This document shows, one piece after another, positions 8,912 through 17,481 of a stretch of DNA of 64,000 nucleotides. The position numbers and the translations under genes are program-made. The stretch is from Hyphomonadaceae bacterium UBA7672 (GTDB lineage: Bacteria > Pseudomonadota > Alphaproteobacteria > Caulobacterales > Hyphomonadaceae). The notes beneath the pieces are model-generated. The model was given only the letters and a program-made list of their open reading frames with translations. It ran no database searches and was not told the DNA's origin. The stretch is taken from NCBI GenBank assembly GCA_002483135.1, contig DLHI01000025.1:65359-129358 (forward strand). Direction: 5' to 3'. The stretch's first letter is position 1. Each line of letters opens with the position of its first letter.

Positions 8912-9850
8912 ATGGCAAGGATCGTGACGGTCACAATCAACCCGGCCGTCGACGTATCGACGACTGTTGACCGCGTCGAGCCGGTCCGAAAGCTGCGTTG
9001 CCGTACAGAAAGACGTGAGCCAGGCGGGGGAGGCATCAATGTCGCCCGGGTCATCAACCGCTTCGGAACAGACGTCGTGGCCGTGTATGCGGCGGGCGGC
9101 GTGACGGGGCAGATGCTGCACGAACTTGTAGAGCGGGAAGGCGTTGCGGCGAGGCAAGTTGCGGTCGCCGGGATGACTCGTGAGAGCTTCACGGTCCTGG
9201 ATGAGACGACCCAGGACGAATACCGGTTCGTGCTTCCCGGCCCAGACTTGAGTGAGGCCGAGTGGGACGCCTGCATCAAGGAAGCGCAGAGCCTGGCTAG
9301 CAGGGATGACTACATCATCGCGAGCGGTAGTCTCGCCCTTGGCGTTCCGGAGGATTTCTATGCCCGTCTGGCGACCGCGGCAAAGGCATCGGGATGCCGC
9401 TTCATTGTGGATGCGTCCGGCCCGCCCCTGAGACGGGCCCTTGAGGCTGGGGTCTATCTCGCCAAACCCAATCTGCGTGAGCTGGAAGGAATCCTCGATG
9501 AGCCGCTCAAGGACCGACAAAGCCAGGTTCGAGCGAGCCGACGTTTGGTCGAGCAGGGCCGGGCCGAGATCATCGCCCTGACACTCGGATCCGAAGGGGC
9601 TTTGCTCGTGACGCGGGACGCCGCTTGGTTCAGCGAGCCCCTGCCAGTTAAGGTGATGAGTTCTGTTGGAGCAGGCGACAGCTTTCTTGGTGGGCTGATA
9701 TGGTCACTCTCCACGGGTAACGATCTCTCAGGCGCGCTGCGCCACGCTGTAGCGGCAGGGTCGGCAGCGCTGCTTGCGCCGGGCACGCAACTCTGCAGAC
9801 CTGAGGATGTGCGGCGGCTCTCGCCGCAAGTCAGAATAGTTCCTGTGTGA
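8912..9850 (+). CDS. PfkB-family sugar/phosphosugar kinase (1-phosphofructokinase-like)
   Basis: The protein is 312 residues. It opens with VTVTINPAVDVSTTV, the usual start of 1-phosphofructokinase, tagatose-6-phosphate kinase and PfkB. PGGGGINVAR near residue 40 is the first PfkB signature region, and VGAGDSFLGG near residue 255 is the second PfkB signature with the catalytic Asp. The family phosphorylates fructose 1-phosphate, fructose 6-phosphate or related sugars with ATP. The substrate here is not clear, but homology to the phosphofructokinase branch is good. I chose the ATG at 8912 because AAGGCGA precedes it and the family's first strand begins there; an upstream TTG at 8882 is less likely. 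The context (phosphorylase, PRPP synthetase) supports a role in sugar-phosphate recycling. Confidence 0.9.
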   Translation: MARIVTVTINPAVDVSTTVDRVEPVRKLRCRTERREPGGGGINVARVINRFGTDVVAVYAAGGVTGQMLHELVEREGVAARQVAVAGMTRESFTVLDETTQDEYRFVLPGPDLSEAEWDACIKEAQSLASRDDYIIASGSLALGVPEDFYARLATAAKASGCRFIVDASGPPLRRALEAGVYLAKPNLRELEGILDEPLKDRQSQVRASRRLVEQGRAEIIALTLGSEGALLVTRDAAWFSEPLPVKVMSSVGAGDSFLGGLIWSLSTGNDLSGALRHAVAAGSAALLAPGTQLCRPEDVRRLSPQVRIVPV

Positions 9851-10003
9851 TGTTATCTGCATGGCGGATCACACATTGCGCTCCAATTCACGGGCGCCTG
9901 CACCTGACTTGGCCAGCTGTTTTGGAGCAAGTCGGGTCGCATTGTGGTAGGCAGTGATCTGCGCCACAGTCCGCTATCGACCGTGGTTTTGTCGGAGGCA
10001 GCC

Positions 10004-10366
10004 TTGATTAGACTCCTTCTTCTCTCTTGCGTTGTCGGACCTTGCGCTATCGCGCTCGTCGCCTGTTCTCACGCGCCGCTCGGGGAAGAAGAGGATCTTG
10101 GCGCCTCTCCTGCGGAAATCGCAGCGGGCCAGAAGATGGCGGAAGAGCAGTGCGGAACCTGCCACGCGGTCGCGCGTGATGCACAAAGTCCGATGCGAAA
10201 TGCTCCGCCGTTCAGCTACCTGGGTCGTAACTATCCTATCAGCAGTCTGGCGGAGGCGCTCGCTGAGGGCATGATCACGGGCCACGACGGCATGCCCGAA
10301 TGGGAGCTGGAACCAGCCGAGATCAGAGGGTTGCTGGGTTACATCCAGTCGGTCCAGGAGCGGTGA
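10004..10366 (+). CDS. Small c-type cytochrome, predicted lipoprotein
   Basis: The 120-residue product starts at a TTG (10004) with GGAGG five bases upstream. A GTG at 9944 would add 20 residues in front of the signal and is less likely. The signal sequence ends in a lipobox (LVAC) about residue 20, followed by a single heme-binding CGTCH and a Met near DGMPEW that can be the second axial ligand. It should be a membrane-anchored periplasmic monoheme cytochrome c. It could pass electrons to or from an unidentified oxidase or dehydrogenase. It stands alone between the PfkB-like kinase and the P-type ATPase, convergent with the ATPase gene. Confidence 0.85.
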   Translation: MIRLLLLSCVVGPCAIALVACSHAPLGEEEDLGASPAEIAAGQKMAEEQCGTCHAVARDAQSPMRNAPPFSYLGRNYPISSLAEALAEGMITGHDGMPEWELEPAEIRGLLGYIQSVQER

Positions 10367-10427
10367 TCGGGCTTTCGGGTTGGCGACACAAGGCGCCACT
10401 CGCCCGTCAGTCGTTTCATGATTTCAC

Positions 10428-12992
10428 CTACTTGCTTGGAGGAAGCGCGTCGCGCCTTTCGGGGGTGGAGGAGCTTGCGGCCGTGGAGGGTCTCGCTAGG
10501 CCCGGACTGCTCCATCGTTTGACGACGCCATACCATCCGCCTGCGATGATCGCGACGAAGATCGAAAGCGCGATGACACCGCCGTCCGGCGCTTCCACGC
10601 GAAAGATTTCCGCCAGGAATGGGACGGTCATCGTGCCCAAGAGGACAACCGCTGCTATGGCGCTCACACCCCAGAAGATGTTGTGCCGCAGGTCGAATAG
10701 CCGCGTTGCCGTACTCGATGTATCCGCAAGCGCCAGAACGAGATTGCCTATGACGAGCACCATGAAGGCCGCAGCGCGCGACTGATCCTCCGGCAGTTCT
10801 ATGCCGAGACTCCACGCGTAGATCCCAAGCACCGCCGCAAGCAGGACGGCGCCCTGAATGGCGGCCAGTATGATCTGAGGCCGCCCGAACAGCGGCTCCT
10901 TGATCGACCGTGGCGGACGGCGCATAGCAGCGCGATCGCTTGGCTCTGACTCGAAGACCAGCGAACATACAGGGTCGATGATCAATTCCAGCATCACTAC
11001 ATGCATCGGATAGAGCAGCGGCGGCATTCCGAAGAGGATCGGCAGCAACGCCACACCAGCGATGGGGACGTGAATGGCCATGACATAGGTCAGCGCCTTA
11101 CGCAGGTTACTGAAGATGCGGCGACCCAGCCGCACGCCGCCGACAATTGCCGGAAAGCTGTCATCGAGCAGAACGAGATCGGATGCTTCCCGGGCAACAT
11201 CGGTCCCACGCTTTCCCATGGCGATGCCGATGTGGGCGCGTTCCAGCGCAGGGGCGTCGTTTATGCCGTCGCCGGTCATCGCGACGATCTCGCCGCGCGC
11301 CTTGAAGGCTTCAACGAGCGCCAGCTTCTGTTGAGGCTTGACGCGCGCGAAGATGCGCACCGTCGCGAGCCGGTTGGACAACTCCGTTGGGCTGAGTGTC
11401 GCTATATCGGTTCCTGTCAGGACGCCTCCCGTCACATCCAGACCAGCCTGCCGAGCGATCTCAAGTGCGGTCGCGGGATAGTCACCCGTGATCATCGAAA
11501 CGTCGATGCCAGCGGCGCGCGCCTCGGCGAGAGCGGCTGGGGCATCCGCTCGCAGGGGATCAAGAAAGCCGATCAGGCCGACAAAGTCGAACGACGCATC
11601 TTGCGGATCTCGGATCGCTTTGCTGGGGTCGTCGGCCTTTGCCACACCAAGGACGCGCAGTCCGCTCGCCGCCATGCCGACCAGCGCTGCATTGATGGCT
11701 TGCTGCTCGGCCAGCGGTATCTTGCAAAGGCGCAGGATTGCCTCGGGTGCTCCCTTTGCAGCCCACACCGCTCCAACCCCGGTATGCCAGGACTGGATCA
11801 CGGCCAGTCGATCCGGCTTGAGGGGAAAGGTGCTGACCGGTTCACTGCCGCTGCTGGCCAGCGTCGACGTCGAACGATCTGCCAACACTTCGTAAATGGC
11901 GCGGTCCATGGGATCGATGGGATGCGCCGCAGACGCAAGAAGAGCGACGCGCACGACCTCTCCCGCGGCGCTGTCCATGTCGGCGCCAAGATCAAGGCCG
12001 TTGGCCCAGACTGCGCCGACCACCATCCGGTTCTCGGTGAGCGTGCCGGTCTTGTCGACGCACAGCATTGTCACCGCACCAAGCGTCTCGACCACGGCCG
12101 CGCGGCGCACCAGCACCTGATGACGGGCAAGCCGCCATGAACCGATGGCGAGAAAGACCGCCAGCACCATCGGAAACTCTTCCGGAAGCAACGCGATTGC
12201 GACGGTTAGCCCGGCCAGCCCCCCCGCAACCCAATCGCCCCGGACGAAACCGTAGGCTGCGGCTACGAGCAGGCAGAACACAACCGCCAGCGCGCTCAGC
12301 AGCAAAACCAGCCGGCCTGTCGTTTCCTGAAGAGGCGTGCGTTCCATTTCGCCAGACAACGCGGAACCGATGGCGCCAATTCGGGTTCGAGGCCCGGTCT
12401 GCGTGACCTGCGCCAGACCCTGTCCAGCGAGCAGCATCGTCCCAGCGAACAGGGAGTTTTCATGATCCCCGTCGCCGTTCTCGGCTCTATTAGCATGCCA
12501 AGGTCCCGGCTGCTTGATGACGGGTACCGACTCGCCTGTCAGGGTAGACTCGTCGACCGTGAGGACATCCCCCTTGCGATAAACCGCATCGGCGGAAATG
12601 CGCTCGCCCTCTGTGACGACGATGATGTCTCCGGGAACAAGATCTCGCGCCGGGACGCGCTGCTGGCTCCCACTGCGGATGACGTGTGCAAATGGCTCGG
12701 CCAGTTCTCGCAGGGCGGCAAGCGCACGTTCGCTGCGGGCGTCCTGAAACACGACCAGTCCGATCGAAACGGCTGCGCCGCCAAGCAGAAACAGCCCCTC
12801 GCCGAGATCGCCGACGACCAGGTAGAGTGAAGCCGCTGCAAGCAGGAAGATGAACATTGGCTCGCGGAGCGTGCCGATCGCGATTGTCAGGATGCTGCGG
12901 GACCGGGCTGTCCTCAGCGCATTCGGACCGTGCTTCTCCAGAAGCGCTTCGGCTTCCGCGACACTCAACCCCGTCAGTGGCTCTTCGGCCAT
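10428..12992 (-). CDS. P-type cation-transporting ATPase, 854 aa
   Basis: The protein has the full set of P-type ATPase parts: an N-terminal cation-ATPase segment (GLSVAEAEALLEKHGPNAL), the actuator loop LTGES near residue 150, the phosphorylation site DKTGTLT near 315, TGDGINDAP near 585 and about eight to ten membrane helices. It resembles the P2 (calcium-type) group in length and layout. The ion-binding helix has PEEFP where Ca2+-ATPases have PEGLP, a variant that leaves ion specificity open. The ATG at 12992 starts MAEEPLTG and the family homology begins right there. It is convergent with the cytochrome gene. A 480-bp region upstream separates it from the sulfatase cluster. Confidence 0.92.
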   Translation of the reverse strand: MAEEPLTGLSVAEAEALLEKHGPNALRTARSRSILTIAIGTLREPMFIFLLAAASLYLVVGDLGEGLFLLGGAAVSIGLVVFQDARSERALAALRELAEPFAHVIRSGSQQRVPARDLVPGDIIVVTEGERISADAVYRKGDVLTVDESTLTGESVPVIKQPGPWHANRAENGDGDHENSLFAGTMLLAGQGLAQVTQTGPRTRIGAIGSALSGEMERTPLQETTGRLVLLLSALAVVFCLLVAAAYGFVRGDWVAGGLAGLTVAIALLPEEFPMVLAVFLAIGSWRLARHQVLVRRAAVVETLGAVTMLCVDKTGTLTENRMVVGAVWANGLDLGADMDSAAGEVVRVALLASAAHPIDPMDRAIYEVLADRSTSTLASSGSEPVSTFPLKPDRLAVIQSWHTGVGAVWAAKGAPEAILRLCKIPLAEQQAINAALVGMAASGLRVLGVAKADDPSKAIRDPQDASFDFVGLIGFLDPLRADAPAALAEARAAGIDVSMITGDYPATALEIARQAGLDVTGGVLTGTDIATLSPTELSNRLATVRIFARVKPQQKLALVEAFKARGEIVAMTGDGINDAPALERAHIGIAMGKRGTDVAREASDLVLLDDSFPAIVGGVRLGRRIFSNLRKALTYVMAIHVPIAGVALLPILFGMPPLLYPMHVVMLELIIDPVCSLVFESEPSDRAAMRRPPRSIKEPLFGRPQIILAAIQGAVLLAAVLGIYAWSLGIELPEDQSRAAAFMVLVIGNLVLALADTSSTATRLFDLRHNIFWGVSAIAAVVLLGTMTVPFLAEIFRVEAPDGGVIALSIFVAIIAGGWYGVVKRWSSPGLARPSTAASSSTPERRDALPPSK

Positions 12993-13474
12993 GCAGTTTC
13001 GCTTCGCTATCTCGGCCGCGCTGAATGTCAGTGCGACATGAAAAGCGGGATGGTGGACTTTGCAAGCAATTCTAGGGTGGCGCCTTGCGCCTCCCAGCGA
13101 GGCCGGGCGTCTCCAAGGCCGTCTCGATTGTATCCGTCACATCGTTCGCCCGCTCTGTTTCATCTCCGGTACCTCAAGGGCTACGACGAGCCACAATTCC
13201 CCCGGCCAATGAGCTCAACCGGTTCGGCAGTTGCGGACGCCGGACAGGCGGTGGGCTTGGCCGCGAAACGGACGGCCTCACCCTCCCGAAACTCGACCCG
13301 GCGCGCGGACTGCTTCCCTCCGTTTCCATCCCCCCAACGCTCTGGTTCCTTGACGCAACAATGAAATGGCAGTATCAGTGCCAATAACGGCGGACCGTTC
13401 GATGCGTCGGCCGGAGCAGAAGTTCGTCGCTGAGCGCATGTTGCTGATGCGGTGTCGGTAAGGGGGATGTGGCC
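12993..13474. other. Intergenic region between divergent units (482 bp)
   Basis: No convincing gene is seen here. The right half holds the promoter and operator of the sulfatase-cluster operon (annotated separately at 13350-13384). The left part should contain the promoter of the P-type ATPase gene, but I see no clear -35/-10 pair. Short open frames here lack ribosome-binding sites and family features. Confidence 0.6.
13350..13384 (+). promoter_or_regulatory. Promoter with overlapping palindromic operator, site 1
   Basis: A sigma-70-like promoter reads TTGACG (13350-13355), 17 bp, then TATCAG (13373-13378). The -10 lies in the middle of a palindrome: ATGGCAG, TATCA, GTGCCAA at 13366-13384 (core TGGCA-N7-TGCCA). 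The same arrangement, with the same -35 and spacer length, is found on the other strand at 21219-21253. A repressor binding here would block RNA polymerase. The operon downstream starts at 13475 and contains a TetR-family gene, the most likely regulator. Assignment of the regulator is inference. Confidence 0.6.
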
Positions 13475-13918
13475 ATGTCATTGTTTCCTCCAGGCACAAA
13501 CGCGCACTATCGCGGTCCGGTCATATCGGCCTGGTTTCTGATGATCGCCGGCGTGCTCGAAATCGCGCCAGGCTGCATTCACTATCTCCTGCCGGATGGC
13601 GGGGCCGGCGTGATCGCAGGCATTGATCTTTCGGCTGGCTCCGAGACGATCATCCGCGTGTTCGCCTGGATGGGCGCTGTGCAAATTCCCTTTGGCGCGT
13701 TGCTGTTCCTCATTGGCCTTCGCTATCGCTCGCTTGTTCCGCTCGGCCTGCTGACCGTTGTCGTGGTGCGCGGCTTGATGTCGATCGATGCCTGGTTGCT
13801 GAAGGGCGCGGGAAGTGATCACCACCCGCCGGAACATTTCGCCAGCCCGGTCGCGACGGTTCTTGCGCTGGCTTTTCTTGTCCTGTCGCTGCGCGAGCGG
13901 CGTGTGGCGCCGACCTGA
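13475..13918 (+). CDS. Hypothetical four-helix membrane protein, 147 aa
   Basis: The product has four hydrophobic segments (about residues 14-34, 55-78, 84-105 and 122-140) and a small polar loop after the first. No motif identifies a family with certainty; it resembles small DUF-type integral membrane proteins. The ATG at 13475 is preceded by AAGGGGGA seven bases upstream; a GTG at 13469 is too close to that site. It is the first gene of a tightly spaced plus-strand operon (next start 2 bp after its stop), behind the operator at 13366. That links it to the sulfatase cluster, perhaps as a permease-like or stress-related membrane protein, but no function is claimed. Confidence 0.7.
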   Translation: MSLFPPGTNAHYRGPVISAWFLMIAGVLEIAPGCIHYLLPDGGAGVIAGIDLSAGSETIIRVFAWMGAVQIPFGALLFLIGLRYRSLVPLGLLTVVVVRGLMSIDAWLLKGAGSDHHPPEHFASPVATVLALAFLVLSLRERRVAPT

Positions 13919-13920
13919 TC

Positions 13921-15195
13921 ATGTCGATCCGCACTCTTCTCGTGTCCCGCGTGGCCGAAATGATCACGGGCGAGGCGCGCCTGCAGTCACGTCGCGCGCG
14001 TGAGGAAAAGCGACGTCGCGCGGCGCGTGAGCCCCATCGCGTCGACTATTTTCACCAGGCCGACGATCCGTATTCGTGGCTCCTGGCCCAGGCGTTGCCG
14101 CTTCTGGCCGCACGCTACGAGATTGATCTGCGCTGCCATCTCGTTTCGGCTCCAGAGGACTGGGCGGCGCCAGAGCGAGCCAGCCTTGAAGCCTGGTCCC
14201 GTCGCGACGCGGAAATCCTTGCGCTGAAGGCGGGCCTCGTCTTCGTCAAGTCCGCCCTCCAGCCCGACCCCTCGCGTGTCGCAGCTGCGGAGGCTGCGTC
14301 GACAGCATGCCTGATGGAAGCGCTGCCCGCTCAAGGCCTCAGCCGCGTGTGCGAAGCGCTTTGGTCGGGTGCGCCAATGCCGGAGGCGCGCGGAGATGCA
14401 ACCGCAGCGAGGCGTGAAGGTGATGCGCTGCGCCGGAAGCTGGGGCACTATCTGGGCGGCATGCTGCATTATGGCGGCGAATGGTACTGGGGAATCGACC
14501 GGCTTCACTTTCTGGAAGAAAGGCTGACTGCGCTTGGAGCGCGTCGCGCGGATGGTCCGCCTGCCGAAATCTACGCCCAGCCTCTTTCGCCACGCGCTGA
14601 CGCTTCGCCCGGTCATGGCGGCGAGATTCACTACTACCTCTCGTTTCGTAGCCCCTACACCTACATCGCCGCCGAGAGGGTGAGGGCGCTCGCGGATGCC
14701 TATGGGCTCGCGTTGAAGCTACGATTTGTTCTGCCGATGGTGATGCGCGGACTTCCCGTGCCGCCTGCGAAGCGAAACTACATCACGCTAGATGCTGCGC
14801 GCGAGGCGCGGCGGGTCGGCGTGCCGTTCGGTCGTGTGGCGGATCCTGTCGGCCAGCCGGTCGAGCGCGGATACTCCCTCCTGCCGTGGGCAATCGATCA
14901 GGGGCGCGGCTATGAATACTGCCTCGCATTCATGAGAGGCGTGTGGTCTCAGGGCATTGACGCGGGAAGTGATGGCGGCATGCGCCGCATTGTGGAGGCC
15001 GCGGGATTGAGTTGGCAGTCGGCAAGGCCGCTGATCGGCGGTGACGGGTGGCGCGCGCAGGCCGAGGCCAATCGCGTCGAGCTCACATCACTCGGCCTGT
15101 GGGGCGTTCCAAGCTTTCGCTTCAACGAAGTTTCGGCCTGGGGTCAGGACCGCCTCTGGGTGATCGAGGATGCGATCCGCGCCAGCCGTCAGTGA
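13921..15195 (+). CDS. Tandem DsbA / 2-hydroxychromene-2-carboxylate isomerase-like protein
   Basis: The 424-residue protein holds two thioredoxin-fold (DSBA-like) halves. The first starts with RVDYFHQADDPYSWLLAQAL (about 40-60) and the second with IHYYLSFRSPYTYIAAERV (about 237-255). The second has the SPYTY signature of HCCA isomerases and GST kappa, and ends with LGLWGVPSFRFN, the cis-Pro loop of that family. There is no CxxC motif, so a disulphide oxidoreductase role is unlikely; a glutathione-dependent isomerase or transferase is more likely. HCCA isomerase itself works in naphthalene-type aromatic breakdown and is a single domain. The doubled form is unusual. The gene lies in the TetR-containing operon of the sulfatase cluster. 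Confidence 0.75.
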   Translation: MSIRTLLVSRVAEMITGEARLQSRRAREEKRRRAAREPHRVDYFHQADDPYSWLLAQALPLLAARYEIDLRCHLVSAPEDWAAPERASLEAWSRRDAEILALKAGLVFVKSALQPDPSRVAAAEAASTACLMEALPAQGLSRVCEALWSGAPMPEARGDATAARREGDALRRKLGHYLGGMLHYGGEWYWGIDRLHFLEERLTALGARRADGPPAEIYAQPLSPRADASPGHGGEIHYYLSFRSPYTYIAAERVRALADAYGLALKLRFVLPMVMRGLPVPPAKRNYITLDAAREARRVGVPFGRVADPVGQPVERGYSLLPWAIDQGRGYEYCLAFMRGVWSQGIDAGSDGGMRRIVEAAGLSWQSARPLIGGDGWRAQAEANRVELTSLGLWGVPSFRFNEVSAWGQDRLWVIEDAIRASRQ

Positions 15196-15216
15196 GTCAC
15201 CAAGGGGAGCAAGGCC

Positions 15217-15687
15217 GTGCAGGTAATCAACGACGTCTATCCAAGCGATCCAGCGCAGATCGAGGCGCTGCGGGAGAAAGGGCCGGACGGCCCGATCTTC
15301 ATGGTCAACCTGCTGAAGTTCAAGGACAAGGCGGAGTATGAGGACGGTCGCGCCACGACGCTGACAGGCCGCGAGGCGTATCACATCTATGGCCGGGCCG
15401 TGACAGAGATCCTGCCGAAGTTCGGTGGCCGCGCCGTGTTCGCCGCTGACGTCACCTTCCTCTCGCTGGGACGTGTCGAAGATCTGTGGGACGAGATCGC
15501 CATCGCGGCTTATCCGCAACGCGCGGATATGGTGCGGATGTCCTTCTCCACCGAATGGCGCGAGGCGTCGGTGCACCGGACCGCGGGACTCAAGGGTCAG
15601 CTCAACATCGAGACGAAGCTGACAGAGGGAGATTTCCTGCCCGAATGGCTGACGGCGTTGGCCCGCAGCATGAAGGCTGGCGCATGA
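15217..15687 (+). CDS. DUF1330 domain protein
   Basis: The 156-residue protein has the DUF1330 pattern, a small ferredoxin-like (dimeric alpha-beta barrel) fold: GPIFMVNLLKFKDKAEYEDG early, GREAYHIYGRA, and VFAADVTFLSLG in the core. The family function is not established; members often sit in catabolic or stress operons. The GTG at 15217 has AAGGGGAGC upstream. The stop overlaps the ATG of the next gene by 4 bp, so it is translated together with the metallo-beta-lactamase-fold protein. Confidence 0.8.
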   Translation: MQVINDVYPSDPAQIEALREKGPDGPIFMVNLLKFKDKAEYEDGRATTLTGREAYHIYGRAVTEILPKFGGRAVFAADVTFLSLGRVEDLWDEIAIAAYPQRADMVRMSFSTEWREASVHRTAGLKGQLNIETKLTEGDFLPEWLTALARSMKAGA

Positions 15688-16766
15688 AGCTGCGTTTGAT
15701 TGCACTTGGAGCCGTGGGCTTGGTCGCTGTAGCGATCGCTTGCGCCTTCCTGTTTCAGCGGCAGATCGGGGAGGCGATGTTCCGCCAGGCCGTGGCTGAG
15801 AATGTCGGCCGCGACCGTGCAGCCGAGTTGCCGGACGGGCTGCATGTGTTCGTCTGCGGCTCGGGCTCTCCGATGCCGGATCCCCTACGGGCCGGACCCT
15901 GTCTGGGTGTCGTGGCCGGGAATCACGCAATCGTGGTCGATACGGGATCGGGAGGTCCAAGGCGGCTTGCGCGCATGGGCTTTCCGGTAGGCCGGATCGA
16001 GAAGGTGTATCTCACGCACCTGCATTCGGATCATTTCGATTCGCTAGGCGAGCTGATGTTGCAGGCGTGGGTTGGCGGATCGCGTGGCCAGCCTCTTCCC
16101 ATCGCAGGACCCCAGGGTGTCGAAGAAGTCGTCGCCGGATTCAACGCTGCCTATCGCATCGACAGCACTTACCGGACAGCGCACCATGGTGCGGGCGTCG
16201 CCAATCCGGCTGGCTTTGGCGGAGTGGCCGAAATCATCCCGGCGCCATCGGGGTCGGGCAAGGCGGCCGTGATCCATGACGAGGGTGGCGTCAGGATTAC
16301 AGTGATCAGCGTGCATCATGCTCCGGTTGAGCCTGCCTTCGGTTATCGCATCGACTACAAGGACCGCAGCGTCGTTATCAGCGGCGACACCACCTATTCG
16401 GCCGAGCTCGTCGCTGCGGCGAAAGGGGCCGACGTCCTGCTGCATGAGGCGTTGCAGCCGGCCATGGTATCGCAGATGCGCGATGCGGCGGCAGCGAGGG
16501 GACAGCCCAACATCGCAAAGGTCATGGGGGACATCCTTGACTATCATTCCTCGCCGGAAGATGCGGCGCGGGCGGCGACGGACGCGAACGTGAAGGCGCT
16601 CGTGCTGTATCACATCGTGCCGCCTCTGCCGTCCTCGCTGCTGGACGCGGCTTTCCTGGGCGACGCGTCGGCCAACTACAAGGGACCGATTCGCGTGGCC
16701 GAGGACGGACTATTGATATCGTTGCCGGCGGGAGGGACAACGATCAGCCAGTCCGTCATCCGCTAG
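15684..16766 (+). CDS. Membrane-anchored metallo-beta-lactamase-fold hydrolase (AtsA/RNase Z-like)
   Basis: The 360-residue product begins with a hydrophobic segment (about 5-25) that can be an uncleaved signal anchor, placing the enzyme in the periplasm. The catalytic metal site is clear: THLHSDHFD (HxHxDH) near residue 111, ISGDT later for the bridging Asp, and a terminal YHIVPP for the last His. It is most like the RNase Z/ElaC-type branch (COG1234), which includes the AtsA-type arylsulfatases. In this sulfatase cluster a sulfate-ester or phosphoester hydrolase role is attractive but not shown. It overlaps DUF1330 by 4 bp and precedes the TetR gene by 16 bp. Confidence 0.8.
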   Translation: MKLRLIALGAVGLVAVAIACAFLFQRQIGEAMFRQAVAENVGRDRAAELPDGLHVFVCGSGSPMPDPLRAGPCLGVVAGNHAIVVDTGSGGPRRLARMGFPVGRIEKVYLTHLHSDHFDSLGELMLQAWVGGSRGQPLPIAGPQGVEEVVAGFNAAYRIDSTYRTAHHGAGVANPAGFGGVAEIIPAPSGSGKAAVIHDEGGVRITVISVHHAPVEPAFGYRIDYKDRSVVISGDTTYSAELVAAAKGADVLLHEALQPAMVSQMRDAAAARGQPNIAKVMGDILDYHSSPEDAARAATDANVKALVLYHIVPPLPSSLLDAAFLGDASANYKGPIRVAEDGLLISLPAGGTTISQSVIR

Positions 16767-16782
16767 CGGACGGAGATCGGTC

Positions 16783-17481
16783 GTGCTGGAAATGCAGCTT
16801 CGCGCAGACGGGTTTCATGCTAGCTGTGGACACGGCAATTGCAGGGATATCCGGTTGACTGATCGTATTCAGGCCAAGGCGAGCGCTTCGCGTGGGACGC
16901 CTCCTGCCGATGATGAGGCTGACGGTCGCCGCCAGCGCTCCAGCCGCAGCCGCGAGCAGATCGTGCACGCCATGATCGAGCTGATCCGCGCGGGCGAGAT
17001 GCAACCGTCTGCGGCGCGCGTGGCGGAGAAGGCCAATGTCGGCCTGCGCACAGTGTTTCGCCATTTCGAGGAGATGGACACGCTCAATCGGGAGATCAGC
17101 GCCATTGTCGAAGCTGAAATCCTGCCGCTGGTCGAGAAGCCGTTCGAAGGCAAGACCTGGCGCATCCAGATGGATGAGTTGCTCGAAAGGCGCGCACACA
17201 TCTATGAGCGGGTCATGCCCCTGAAGATCGCAGGCAGCCTGCAGCGGTTCCGTTCTCCCTTCCTGATGGAGGACTACAACCGTTTTCTCCGCATGGAGCG
17301 GCAGGGGCTCAAACGTGTCCTGCCAGCGAAATTCATGAACGATCCAGTTCTCTTTGCCGCGATCGAAATGGCGACTGGATTCCAGGCGTGGCGCAGGCTT
17401 CGCCAGGACCAGCGCCTGCCGGTCGCTGAAGCCCTCAAGGTGCTTCGTTTCACCGTCGAACGGCTCGTGGGCGGAAAATGA
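16783..17481 (+). CDS. TetR/AcrR-family transcriptional regulator
   Basis: The helix-turn-helix region (SREQIVHAMIELIRAGEM, AARVAEKANVGLRTVFRHF) occupies about residues 53-95, and the rest is an alpha-helical ligand domain with a typical C-terminal hydrophobic helix. The long variable N-terminus makes the start uncertain. The GTG at 16783 has GGAG seven bases upstream; a TTG at 16855 behind AGGGA would remove 24 residues. It sits inside the operon it probably controls, between the MBL-fold gene and the FGE gene, overlapping the FGE start by 4 bp. Palindromes at 13366, 21219 and probably 25040 and 27271 are candidate binding sites. The inducer is unknown. Confidence 0.85.
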   Translation: MLEMQLRADGFHASCGHGNCRDIRLTDRIQAKASASRGTPPADDEADGRRQRSSRSREQIVHAMIELIRAGEMQPSAARVAEKANVGLRTVFRHFEEMDTLNREISAIVEAEILPLVEKPFEGKTWRIQMDELLERRAHIYERVMPLKIAGSLQRFRSPFLMEDYNRFLRMERQGLKRVLPAKFMNDPVLFAAIEMATGFQAWRRLRQDQRLPVAEALKVLRFTVERLVGGK

